A DNA stretch of 64,000 bases, taken from Acidobacteria bacterium RIFCSPLOWO2_12_FULL_66_21. Lineage in GTDB: Bacteria; Acidobacteriota; Vicinamibacteria; Vicinamibacterales; 2-12-FULL-66-21. Both the position numbers and the translations under genes were made by a program. The number at the start of each line of letters is the position of its first letter. Position 1 is the stretch's first letter. The stretch covers positions 23,809 to 87,808 of the forward strand of contig MELC01000068.1 in the NCBI GenBank assembly GCA_001767455.1, given 5' to 3'. Below the pieces are notes generated by a model. The model ran no database searches. It was not told the DNA's origin and saw only the letters and a list, made by a program, of their open reading frames with translations. Shown piece by piece: positions 30,910 to 38,250 of the stretch.

Positions 30910-30968
30910 GTAGCGCAGCCCTTCAGGGCTGCACGCGGCCGGTCGGCAGGCCTGACGGCCTGCGCTAC
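30910..30968. repeat. Paired-hairpin REP-like element between gmhA and nuoD
   Basis: The outer arms GTAGCGCAG (30910-30918) and CTGCGCTAC (30960-30968) are perfect complements. Inside are two hairpins, GCAGCCCTTCAGGGCTGC (30915-30932) and GCAGGCC-TGAC-GGCCTGC (30946-30963). The first is the reverse complement of the stem repeated at 17159-17233. The minus-strand GTAG end supplies the TAG stop of gmhA. Confidence 0.9.
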
Positions 30969-31549
30969 GAAAGGCCGCGTTCCACCAGTTCACAGATGGC
31001 GTGTATCACCGTCCGGTGCACCTCTTGCACGCGCGCTGTTGACTCCTCCGGCACGTTGACGTGGATATCGGCCGCCGCGCCGATCGGACCGCCGTCGCCG
31101 CCGGTCAGCGCCAAGGTCCGCAGTCCACGGGCCCGCGCCGCCTCGAGCCCCTTCAGCACGTTGGGCGAGCGGCCGCTCGTCGAGATCCCGCACGCCACAT
31201 CGCCGGCCCGGCCGAGCGCCTCGATCTGGCGGGCGAAGACCCGGTCGAAGGCGTAGTCGTTGGCCAGGCTGGTCAGCACGCTCGTGTCGGTCGTCAGCGC
31301 GAGCGCGGCGAGCGCCCGGCGCTCGCGCGCGAAACGGCCGACCAGCTCCGCCGCCATGTGCTGGGCGTCGGCGGCGCTGCCGCCGTTGCCGAAGACCAGC
31401 AGCTTGCCTCCCGCCTGGCACGTGGTGCCGATGGCGTCGGCCGCGGCCACAATCGCGCCCGCATCCATCGCGCGCATTCGCGTGTGCAGCGCGATGGTGC
31501 TGTCGAAGATCGCCGCCACGACCTCCGCCGATCCGCTGCGCGCCGCCAT
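30965..31549 (-). CDS. gmhA: D-sedoheptulose-7-phosphate isomerase (phosphoheptose isomerase)
   Basis: 194 residues with a SIS sugar-isomerase domain. The string LLVFGNGGSAADAQHMAAEL followed by VGRF and SLANDYAFDRVFARQIEAL is diagnostic of GmhA, which makes D-glycero-D-manno-heptose 7-phosphate for the lipopolysaccharide inner core. The GISTSGRSPNVLKGLEAARA loop binds the sugar phosphate. The gene sits inside the nuo operon: its ATG shares a base with the nuoC stop (TGATG), and nuoD follows 67 bases on. This links a respiratory operon to heptose supply for the glycans encoded further right. Confidence 0.93.
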   Translation of the reverse strand: MAARSGSAEVVAAIFDSTIALHTRMRAMDAGAIVAAADAIGTTCQAGGKLLVFGNGGSAADAQHMAAELVGRFARERRALAALALTTDTSVLTSLANDYAFDRVFARQIEALGRAGDVACGISTSGRSPNVLKGLEAARARGLRTLALTGGDGGPIGAAADIHVNVPEESTARVQEVHRTVIHAICELVERGLS

Positions 31550-32097
31550 CAGTCCTTCCGCGCCCGATCGCGGTTCGCCTCGATATTCGCGACGAACTGC
31601 TCGGCGGAGACCTGCAGCGCCTCGTACGTCTTGACCTTCTGCCTGATCTGTACCGGGTAGTCCTTGCGCAGCGGGAACCCCTCCCAGTCTTCCGGCATCA
31701 GCACGCGCCGCAGATCGGGATGGTTGTCGAAATGCACGCCGAACAGGTCGTAGACCTCGCGCTCGGCCCAGTTCGCCGCGGGCCAGACGTCGGACACCGT
31801 CGGCACGTGCGAGGGCTCGCCGGAGACGCGCACTTTCATGCGCAGCCGTCTGGGTGTCTCGCCGAAGCCCGGGATCCCGAGACTGGCGAGGAGGTAGATG
31901 ACCTCGAAGCGCGGCTCCCGCGGGTGGTAGTCCACCGCGGTGACGTCCGCGAGCAGCGCGAAGCCGAGCACGTCGCGCAGCGCGAGCGCGGTCGCCGGAA
32001 GGTGCTCGGGCGCGACGTAGATGGTCGGCATCCCGTCGCGCGACGGCACTTCTTCGAACGCACCCTCTCCCACGGCCTGTTTCAGGGAGTCGAACAT
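31549..32097 (-). CDS. nuoC: NADH-quinone oxidoreductase subunit C (30-kDa type)
   Basis: 182 residues from MFDSLKQAVGEGAFEEVPS. An in-frame start 48 bases up falls in repeat DNA and is rejected. The diagnostic strings are ANWAEREVYDLFGVHFDNHP and LRRVLMPEDWEGFPLRKDYP. It docks NuoD in the peripheral arm. Its TGA overlaps the gmhA ATG, so gmhA is probably translated by coupling. Confidence 0.95.
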   Translation of the reverse strand: MFDSLKQAVGEGAFEEVPSRDGMPTIYVAPEHLPATALALRDVLGFALLADVTAVDYHPREPRFEVIYLLASLGIPGFGETPRRLRMKVRVSGEPSHVPTVSDVWPAANWAEREVYDLFGVHFDNHPDLRRVLMPEDWEGFPLRKDYPVQIRQKVKTYEALQVSAEQFVANIEANRDRARKD

Positions 32098-32119
32098 ATT
32101 CTGTTTCTGCAGCGGGACC

Positions 32120-32175
32120 CCAATCGGCCAATCAACAATTCGCAATACGAGCAGTCAACAATTCGCAATCCGCAA

Positions 32176-32182
<7 letters not shown>
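32120..32182. repeat. Heptad-like array between nuoB and nuoC
   Basis: About nine seven-base units such as CCAATCG, GCCAATC, CGCAATA and TTCGCAA. The 15-base word TCAACAATTCGCAAT occurs twice (32132 and 32155). It overlaps the end of nuoB, whose TAA stop lies in the array. It is less regular than the other heptad elements in the window. Confidence 0.65.
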
Positions 32183-32643
<461 letters not shown>

Positions 32644-32654
32644 GCGTACGGTTC

Positions 32655-33020
32655 CTATGGTTTCTCGTGGCCCCAATCGAGTACGCCTTTGCGCCACACG
32701 TAAATGTAGCCGGTGAGCAGCAGCGCGAAGAACGCGAGGAGCTGGATGAACCCCGTCCAGCGCAGCTCGCGCAGCGCCATCGCGAACGGGTAGAGGAACG
32801 CCACCTCGATGTCGAACAGCAGGAAGATCATCGCCACCAGGTAGAACTTGACGGGGTGGCGCTCGCGGGCGTCGCCGACCGGGGGCATCCCGCATTCGTA
32901 CGGGGCGAGTTTCTCGGCGGTCGGCTTTTTCGGCCCCAGGAAGTGCGACAGGAGCACGCTGCCGCCCCCGAAGCCCGCTCCGAGGCCGATCATGATCAGG
33001 ATGGGAACCCAGCCGTGCAT
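32655..33020 (-). CDS. nuoA: NADH-quinone oxidoreductase subunit A
   Basis: 121 residues and three membrane helices, the first gene of the operon. The start [20 protein letters not shown] fits the family. The open frame runs 60 codons further up through the palindromic element at 33038-33141 and encodes no family sequence. Diagnostic strings are [18 protein letters not shown] and [20 protein letters not shown]. The loop carries the conserved Cys of the TM1-2 loop. No clear ribosome-binding site is left between the element and the ATG. Confidence 0.96.
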   Translation of the reverse strand: MHGWVPILIMIGLGAGFGGGSVLLSHFLGPKKPTAEKLAPYECGMPPVGDARERHPVKFYLVAMIFLLFDIEVAFLYPFAMALRELRWTGFIQLLAFFALLLTGYIYVWRKGVLDWGHEKP

Positions 33021-33037
33021 GCGCCTACCGAACCCTT

Positions 33038-33141
33038 GGCTCGCCGAAGCCTCGGCGAAGGCGGCGGCCGCGCTTGTGAATGTTTTCTCAAGGCGCCGCC
33101 AAAAAAAGCGCGTGCCGCCTCCGCCGAGGCTCCGGCGAGCC
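33038..33141. repeat. MITE-like palindromic element in front of nuoA
   Basis: A left arm (33038-33065, GGCTCGCCGAAGCCTCGGCG and on) pairs with the right arm (33114-33141), differing at only a few positions, with a core of about 48 bases that includes a run of seven A. It lies 18 bases upstream of the nuoA ATG, so it is probably in the nuo leader or promoter. Confidence 0.85.
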
Positions 33142-33242
33142 AGGCTCGGGTGGACGCGACATGAATGATCAGGCCGGCCGCAAGCGGCGCCGCCGATCAC
33201 GGAATGCTATCACGCCTCTCGCTGAAATGGCAGAATGTGCCG

Positions 33243-34625
33243 ATGCGCCTCGCGTGGTTCAGTCCGATGCCGCCGGTGCCGACGGGCGTGGCGGCATGCA
33301 GCGCCGAGGTGGTCGCCGCGCTGCGCGCCGCACACGACATCGACGTGTTCGTCGACGAGCCTGTCGCACATGCGTGCGCGACCGCCGAGGAAGGTTCCGC
33401 CCTGGCCGCCGGAGCTTCAGCGAAGGCGGCCGGAGCCTCGGCGAAGGCGGCGCATGATTTCGTGTGGCTCCACCGCCGCGCGCCGTACGACCTGGTCGTG
33501 TACCAGCTCGGCAACTCCTCGCACCACGACTATGAGTGGCCGTACGTCTTCAGGTATCCGGGTCTCGCGGTCCTGCACGACGCGCACCTGCACCATGCGC
33601 GAGCGGCCGCGCTCCTGCGGACGAAGCGCGCCGCGGACTACCGCGCCGAGTTCAAGGCGAACCATCCGGACGCGAGTGCCGATCTGGCCGAGCTGGCGAT
33701 CGCCGGCTTCGACACCCACCTTCATTACTACTGGCCCATGACCCGGCTCGTCGTGGGTGTCTCGCGGCTGACCGCGGTGCACGCCGCCGCGAGCGCCGCG
33801 GGCCTCGCGGACGAGAACCCGTCGGCGGCGATCGAGACCATCCGGCTGGGGCACGGCGTCGAGGTCGGCGACGACGAGGCGCGCGCCGCGCGCGCGCGCG
33901 TGCGAGCGAGCTACGGCATCGGCGAGGACCGGCTCGTCTTCGGCGTGTTCGGCGGCCTCGCCCCGGAGAAGCGCCTGCCGCAGGTGCTCGAGGCCTTCGC
34001 GGCGGTCCTGCCCTACGCGCCGGCGGCGCACCTGCTCCTGGCGGGGGCGTCCGCGGCTCACTACGACGTCAAGGCAGATATCGCCCGCCGCGGACTCGAT
34101 GCGCGCGTGACGCTCACGGGGTATCTCGACACCGACGAGGCGCTCACCGCCGCGATCGCGGCATCCGACGTGGCGCTGAACCTCCGCTGGCCCACCGCGC
34201 GTGAAGTGTCCGGCCCGTGGCTGCGATCCCTCGCCGCGGGCAAGCCGACCGTCATCATCGATCTCGCGCACCTTGCTGATGTACCGTCGGTCGATCCCCG
34301 GACGTGGCGACCAAACATGTCGGGCCACGAGCCAGTCACTGTCGCTGTCGACATCATGGATGAAGACCATTCGTTGCGGCTGGCGATGCGCCGGCTTGCC
34401 ACCGACGCGGCGCTGCGCGGCTCGCTCGGGCGGGCCGGGCGCGAATACTGGCGCCGCGAACATTCGCCGGCGATGATGCTGGAGGATTACCGCCGCGTCA
34501 TCGGGCGTGCCGCGAGCCTCCCTGCTCCGGCGGTCACGCTGCCGCCGCACCTCCGTAACCGTGGAGACGGCACGCTCCGCGCGATCCTCGACGAAATGGG
34601 GTGCAGCTCCGCGTGTGAGCTGTGA
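33243..34625 (+). CDS. Family 1-type glycosyltransferase (GT-B)
   Basis: 460 residues from the ATG at 33243 (MRLAWFSPMPPVPTGVAACS). A start 78 bases earlier is open but adds no family sequence. The N-terminal domain has the PPVPTGVAACSAEVVAALR pattern of GT4 enzymes, and the C-terminal Rossmann domain has LVFGVFGGLAPEKRLPQVLE and LNLRWPTAREVSGPW. It would transfer a nucleotide-sugar to a glycan or lipid acceptor. Residues about 55-72 (AAGASAKAAGASAKAAH) are a low-complexity insert coded by two 21-base repeats (33410-33451). The last 40 residues are poorly conserved. It is divergent from nuoA. Confidence 0.85.
   Translation: MRLAWFSPMPPVPTGVAACSAEVVAALRAAHDIDVFVDEPVAHACATAEEGSALAAGASAKAAGASAKAAHDFVWLHRRAPYDLVVYQLGNSSHHDYEWPYVFRYPGLAVLHDAHLHHARAAALLRTKRAADYRAEFKANHPDASADLAELAIAGFDTHLHYYWPMTRLVVGVSRLTAVHAAASAAGLADENPSAAIETIRLGHGVEVGDDEARAARARVRASYGIGEDRLVFGVFGGLAPEKRLPQVLEAFAAVLPYAPAAHLLLAGASAAHYDVKADIARRGLDARVTLTGYLDTDEALTAAIAASDVALNLRWPTAREVSGPWLRSLAAGKPTVIIDLAHLADVPSVDPRTWRPNMSGHEPVTVAVDIMDEDHSLRLAMRRLATDAALRGSLGRAGREYWRREHSPAMMLEDYRRVIGRAASLPAPAVTLPPHLRNRGDGTLRAILDEMGCSSACEL
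33410..33451. repeat. Two 21-base direct repeats inside the glycosyltransferase gene
   Basis: Units CCGGAGCTTCAGCGAAGGCG(G) at 33410 and the next at 33431 differ by two bases. The word GCGAAGGCGG matches the arm of the element in front of nuoA (33038-33065). The repeats keep the frame and code for GASAKAA twice. Confidence 0.8.
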
Positions 34626-34629
34626 TTTT

Positions 34630-34737
34630 GCAGTAGGCAGTATGCAGTATGTGGTAGGCAGTGAATCGAGCCGTCGAGCTGACTCTCGACAGCGTGACAG
34701 CGTGATCCGCTGCCTACTGCCTACTGCCTGCTATTTC
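34630..34737. repeat. Heptanucleotide inverted repeat upstream of thiS
   Basis: The left arm has GCAGTAG, GCAGTAT, GCAGTAT, GTGGTAG (34630-34657). The right arm has CTGCCTA, CTGCCTA, CTGCCTG (34710-34730), the reverse sense of the same heptad. A central stem GTCGAG/CTCGAC (34673-34690) lies between. This fills the 134-base gap between the glycosyltransferase and thiS; I see no TPP-riboswitch motif in it. Confidence 0.85.
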
Positions 34738-34759
34738 AGACACGCCAATGGGGTAAGAT

Positions 34760-34972
34760 TTGACCATACGCCTGAACGGCGAGCCGTTCGAGATCGCCGG
34801 ACCCGTCAGCATCAGCACGCTGCTCGCCGAACTGAAGATCGACCCCCGGCAGGTTGCGGTCGAGCGCAACCTCGCTGTCATCAAGAGAGACAGGTACGAG
34901 ACGACCATGATTGGCGAGGGTGACGAAATCGAGGTCGTCAAGTTTGTCGGCGGGGGGTCGCGCGATTGCTGA
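34760..34972 (+). CDS. thiS: Sulfur-carrier protein ThiS with extended C-terminus
   Basis: 70 residues starting at a TTG (34760), with GGGG a few bases upstream. The ubiquitin-like fold is recognised from MTIRLNGEPFEIAGPVSIST and the C-terminal strand DEIEVVKFVGGG. ThiS carries sulfur as a C-terminal thiocarboxylate on Gly-Gly for ThiG in thiazole synthesis. Here the protein does not stop after GGG: it continues SRDC before TGA. The codons for RDC and the stop lie in the heptad array that starts at 34962. Either the tail is cut off by a protease or the protein is impaired. Confidence 0.85.
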   Translation: MTIRLNGEPFEIAGPVSISTLLAELKIDPRQVAVERNLAVIKRDRYETTMIGEGDEIEVVKFVGGGSRDC

Positions 34973-35080
34973 ATGCGAATTGGCGATTGCGGATCCTACT
35001 GGCGATTGCCGATTGGGGATTGGCGCGCAATCGACGATCATCAATCCGCGATACGATCTGCAATCCGAAACAGGGAATCC
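34962..35080. repeat. Heptanucleotide inverted repeat from the thiS 3' end to thiG
   Basis: About seventeen seven-base units. The left part has GCGATTG, CGAATTG, GCGATTG, GATTGCC, GATTGGG, GATTGGC. The right part, from 35025, has the opposite sense: GCGCAAT, CATCAAT, CCGCGAT, GCAATCC, GGAATCC. It covers the thiS stop codon and the whole thiS-thiG gap of 111 bases, ending four bases before the thiG ATG. Confidence 0.85.
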
Positions 35081-35083
35081 GCG

Positions 35084-35881
35084 ATGACGATTGACTCGTT
35101 GGTGATCGCAGACAAGGCCTTCCGTTCGCGTCTCATTGTCGGTACAGGCAAGTACCCCTCGCACACCATCATGCGGGACGCGCATCGGGCGGCGGGAACC
35201 GAGATGGTGACCGTCGCGGTGCGGCGGGTGAACCTGACGGACAAGACGAAGGAATCGCTGATCGACTACATCGATCGCCAGTCCATCTTCATCCTCCCGA
35301 ACACCGCCGGGTGTTACACAGCCGACGAGGCGATCCGGACGGCGCGGCTCGGGCGCGAGGTGGGCTTGTCGAACTGGGTCAAGCTCGAGGTGATTGGCGA
35401 CGAGCGGACCCTGTTTCCCGACAACGTGGCGCTGCTCGAGGCGACGCGCGCGCTCGTGAAGGAAGGCTTCGTCGTGCTTCCGTACACGAACGACGATCCG
35501 GTCATCTGCCGGAAGCTCGAGGAGGCGGGGGCCGCGGCCGTGATGCCGCTTGGCGCGCCGATCGGCTCGGGGCTCGGCATCCAGAATCCCGAGAACATCC
35601 GCATCATCAAGGACCAGGCGCGCGTGCCGGTCATCGTGGACGCCGGCGTCGGCACCGCGTCGGACGCGGCGATCGCCATGGAGCTGGGGGCCGACGGCGT
35701 GCTGATGAACACCGCGATCGCGCTCGCCCGGGATCCGGTCGCCATGGCGGAAGCCATGAAGCTGGCGGTCGAAGCGGGCCGGCTCGCCTTCCGCGCGGGA
35801 CGCATCCCGAGGCGCAGCCTCGCGTCGCCGAGCAGCCCCGTCGAGGGGCTGATCGGGGCGGGAGCGCCCGCGCGCTCCTAG
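35084..35881 (+). CDS. thiG: Thiazole synthase
   Basis: 265 residues from the ATG at 35084; an upstream in-frame start reads repeat DNA. It is a TIM-barrel enzyme that makes the thiazole phosphate of thiamine from 1-deoxyxylulose 5-phosphate, dehydroglycine and thiocarboxylated ThiS. The catalytic Lys is in [17 protein letters not shown] (about Lys100). Other family strings are [41 protein letters not shown] and [16 protein letters not shown]. It lies next to thiS, its direct partner. Confidence 0.97.
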   Translation: MTIDSLVIADKAFRSRLIVGTGKYPSHTIMRDAHRAAGTEMVTVAVRRVNLTDKTKESLIDYIDRQSIFILPNTAGCYTADEAIRTARLGREVGLSNWVKLEVIGDERTLFPDNVALLEATRALVKEGFVVLPYTNDDPVICRKLEEAGAAAVMPLGAPIGSGLGIQNPENIRIIKDQARVPVIVDAGVGTASDAAIAMELGADGVLMNTAIALARDPVAMAEAMKLAVEAGRLAFRAGRIPRRSLASPSSPVEGLIGAGAPARS

Positions 35882-35887
35882 CGCCAC

Positions 35888-37360
35888 ATGGCAGACCCTG
35901 CGCACGAGAGCCTGGAGGCCACCCTCGAACGCCTGAAACAGGAGCGCGACGAGGCGGACCGCCGCTACAACGAGGCGCTGACCGCGCTCGATCGCGCGAT
36001 GACGCCCGTGGTCGATCTCCCCGGTGTCCCTCCCGGGTTCGATGAACATCAGGTGACGCCGCTCAACGAGGCGTGGAACATCCTCCCCGCGCCGCCGCCG
36101 GCGGCGGCCGGCCTCACGGGACGGCTCGCCGGCTTCATCTGGCGCACCATCGGCCCCCACCTCCAGCGGCAGCTCAGGTTCAACTCGCTGCTCGTGGATC
36201 ACGTCAACCGGAACACGGCCGCCGCGCGTGACGCGCATCGCGCGATGGAAGCGGGCGTCCGCTCGCTGCGGGCCCAATCCGCCGCGCTGGCGGAGTTCCA
36301 CGGGCGCCTGCTGCTGTACCTGCAGCAGATCACCGCTTACGTGGATACCAAGGACCGCGACACCGCCGGCGGACAGCTCGTCCTGAACGGGGCCCTCAGC
36401 GGACTTGCCGAGGATCTCGCGAAGCGATGGGAATCCCTCACCGCGCGCGAGCGGCGCTACGAGACGCACGCGGCGGCGCTCGGTGCCGGGCATGACGAGC
36501 TGCGCGGCATGATCGGCATTGCGCAGCAGGCGATCCTGACGCTGAAGCGCGAGCTCGAATCGGTGCGGCCGTCCGGCTCCGCTCCATCAGCCGCGCCACG
36601 CGTCGGGCAGGCCGGCGCGCCGGAACCGCCGCGCGATGCCTTCGCACCGGCGCTCGACGCGTACAAGTACGTGGGGTTCGAGGATCGCTTCCGCGGCTCT
36701 CCTGAGGCGATCCGGGAGCGGTTCGAGTCCTACTTGCCGCTCTTCGACGCGCGCGCTGATGTGCTGGACGTCGGCTGCGGGCGCGGGGAGTTCCTCGACC
36801 TCCTCAACGCCCGCGGCATCGCGTGCCGCGGCATCGACCTGAACCACGAGATGGCGGAGGTGTGCCGCGCCCGCGGTCTCGACGTCACCGAGGCGGACGC
36901 GGTCGGCTACCTGTCGTCGATCCCCGATGGCTCTCTCGGCGGACTGTTCGCGGCGCAGGTCGTCGAACACCTCGAGCCCGGCTACCTGCTTCGTTTCCTG
37001 GAGCTCGCGTTCCACACGCTGCGCCCCGGCGGCCGCCTCGTGCTCGAGACGTTGAACCCGGCGTGCTGGGTCGCGTTCTTCGAGAGCTACATCCGCGACA
37101 TCACGCACGCCTGGCCGCTCCATCCCGAGACGCTCAAGTACCTGGTCGTCGCCAGCGGCTTCACCCGCGCGGACATTGAATTCCGATCGCCGGTGCCGCC
37201 CGAAGACCGACTCCAGCCGATCGGGCTGCCGCCGGGAACCGGCGCGGCGCTGGCCGGCCTGACCGAGGCGTTCAACAGCAACGTGGAAAAGCTGAACGCC
37301 CGCATGTTCACCTACATGGACTACGCGGTCGTCGCCGAGAAAGGCTCGATCCAGCCATGA
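35888..37360 (+). CDS. SAM-dependent methyltransferase with an N-terminal coiled-coil region
   Basis: 490 residues. The first about 240 are helical, with Lys/Glu/Arg-rich segments (LEATLERLKQERDEADRRYN; QAILTLKRELESVRPS). The C-terminal class I methyltransferase has motif I VLDVGCGRGEFLDLL (about 291-305), GIDLNHEMAEVCRARG and AAQVVEHLEPGYLLRFLELA. Methyltransferases with long coils and a place in polysaccharide loci can act as O-antigen chain terminators; that is an inference. It follows thiG by six bases and overlaps the next gene by ATGA. Confidence 0.85.
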   Translation: MADPAHESLEATLERLKQERDEADRRYNEALTALDRAMTPVVDLPGVPPGFDEHQVTPLNEAWNILPAPPPAAAGLTGRLAGFIWRTIGPHLQRQLRFNSLLVDHVNRNTAAARDAHRAMEAGVRSLRAQSAALAEFHGRLLLYLQQITAYVDTKDRDTAGGQLVLNGALSGLAEDLAKRWESLTARERRYETHAAALGAGHDELRGMIGIAQQAILTLKRELESVRPSGSAPSAAPRVGQAGAPEPPRDAFAPALDAYKYVGFEDRFRGSPEAIRERFESYLPLFDARADVLDVGCGRGEFLDLLNARGIACRGIDLNHEMAEVCRARGLDVTEADAVGYLSSIPDGSLGGLFAAQVVEHLEPGYLLRFLELAFHTLRPGGRLVLETLNPACWVAFFESYIRDITHAWPLHPETLKYLVVASGFTRADIEFRSPVPPEDRLQPIGLPPGTGAALAGLTEAFNSNVEKLNARMFTYMDYAVVAEKGSIQP

Positions 37361-38196
37361 TGCGCACCCGTCGGTTCATTTCCGGCTTCACCGTTTTCGT
37401 GGTTCTTGTCGGCGGGGTGTTGCCGATCTTCGCGCAACGCGCCGTCAAACGGCCGCCCGCGAAGACCGCGCCCGCCAAGCCGCCTGCGGCCAAGCCGCCG
37501 TCCGCACCACGACGCCCGCAGGCCGTCCCTTTCGCGCCCGGCGAGACGCTGACCTACGACATCTCCTGGGCCTCGTACGTCACCGCCGGGACCGCGACCC
37601 TCACGGTGAAGGAGAAGAAGGCCTCCTACAGCTCCGACGCGTACTACATCGTGGCCGAAGGCCAGCCGACCGCGCTGCTCTCGAAGCTGTACGAGCTCTA
37701 CTACAAGGTCGACACGCTGCTCGACGTGTACACCCTCCTGCCTCAGCGCGGCTCGGTCTTCAGCAAGGAGGGCAAACGTCAGCGGATGAAAACGACCATG
37801 TTCGACCACAGGACGAACACGGCGCACTACGAGGTGCAGACGCGGACCCTCGTGAAGAAGGACCTGCGCATGCCGGCCTACTCGCAGGATCCCCTCGGGG
37901 CCGTATACGTGCTCCGCGCCCTGGCGCTGAAGGTGGGCGATCGCTTCTCGGTGCCGATCTGCGACGCCGGGGAGACCTACACGATCGACGTGGCTGTTGC
38001 GTCGCCGGAACCGGTGAAGACCGGACTGGGCGAGATTCGAGCCTGGCGCATTACGCCCACGCTGCCCAGGGACCAGACGGCCGGAGCCCGGCGGCTGACG
38101 CTATGGTTGTCGGACGATGCGCGGCGACTGCCGGTGCGGATGCAGGCACAGCTCGCCGTGGGCTCGTTCGATTTGACGCTCCGCAGCGTCAAGTGA
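37357..38196 (+). CDS. Exported DUF3108-type protein
   Basis: 279 residues with a signal peptide (MMRTRRFISGFTVFVVLVGG, cut near PIFAQ), a Lys/Pro/Ala-rich linker (about 28-52) and a DUF3108-like beta domain (GETLTYDISWASYVTAGTAT, FDHRTNTAHYE, DPLGAVYVLRALALKVGDRF). Proteins of this family are periplasmic or exported and their job is unknown. It overlaps the methyltransferase stop by four bases, so the two are co-expressed. Confidence 0.8.
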   Translation: MMRTRRFISGFTVFVVLVGGVLPIFAQRAVKRPPAKTAPAKPPAAKPPSAPRRPQAVPFAPGETLTYDISWASYVTAGTATLTVKEKKASYSSDAYYIVAEGQPTALLSKLYELYYKVDTLLDVYTLLPQRGSVFSKEGKRQRMKTTMFDHRTNTAHYEVQTRTLVKKDLRMPAYSQDPLGAVYVLRALALKVGDRFSVPICDAGETYTIDVAVASPEPVKTGLGEIRAWRITPTLPRDQTAGARRLTLWLSDDARRLPVRMQAQLAVGSFDLTLRSVK

Positions 38197-38250
38197 TCAG
38201 GGTACTGGGGGTGTCTTGAGGGCCGCGAGACGTCTACGCACGGGGCGACG

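Noticed and set aside
33165..33242. Longer start for the glycosyltransferase gene
   Set aside because: The added 26 residues match no family sequence, and the typical N-terminus MRLAWFSPMPP begins at 33243.
34626..34759. TPP riboswitch in front of thiS
   Set aside because: The usual CTGAGA and ACC(T)GATCTGG-type motifs are absent, and the space is filled by the heptad inverted repeat.
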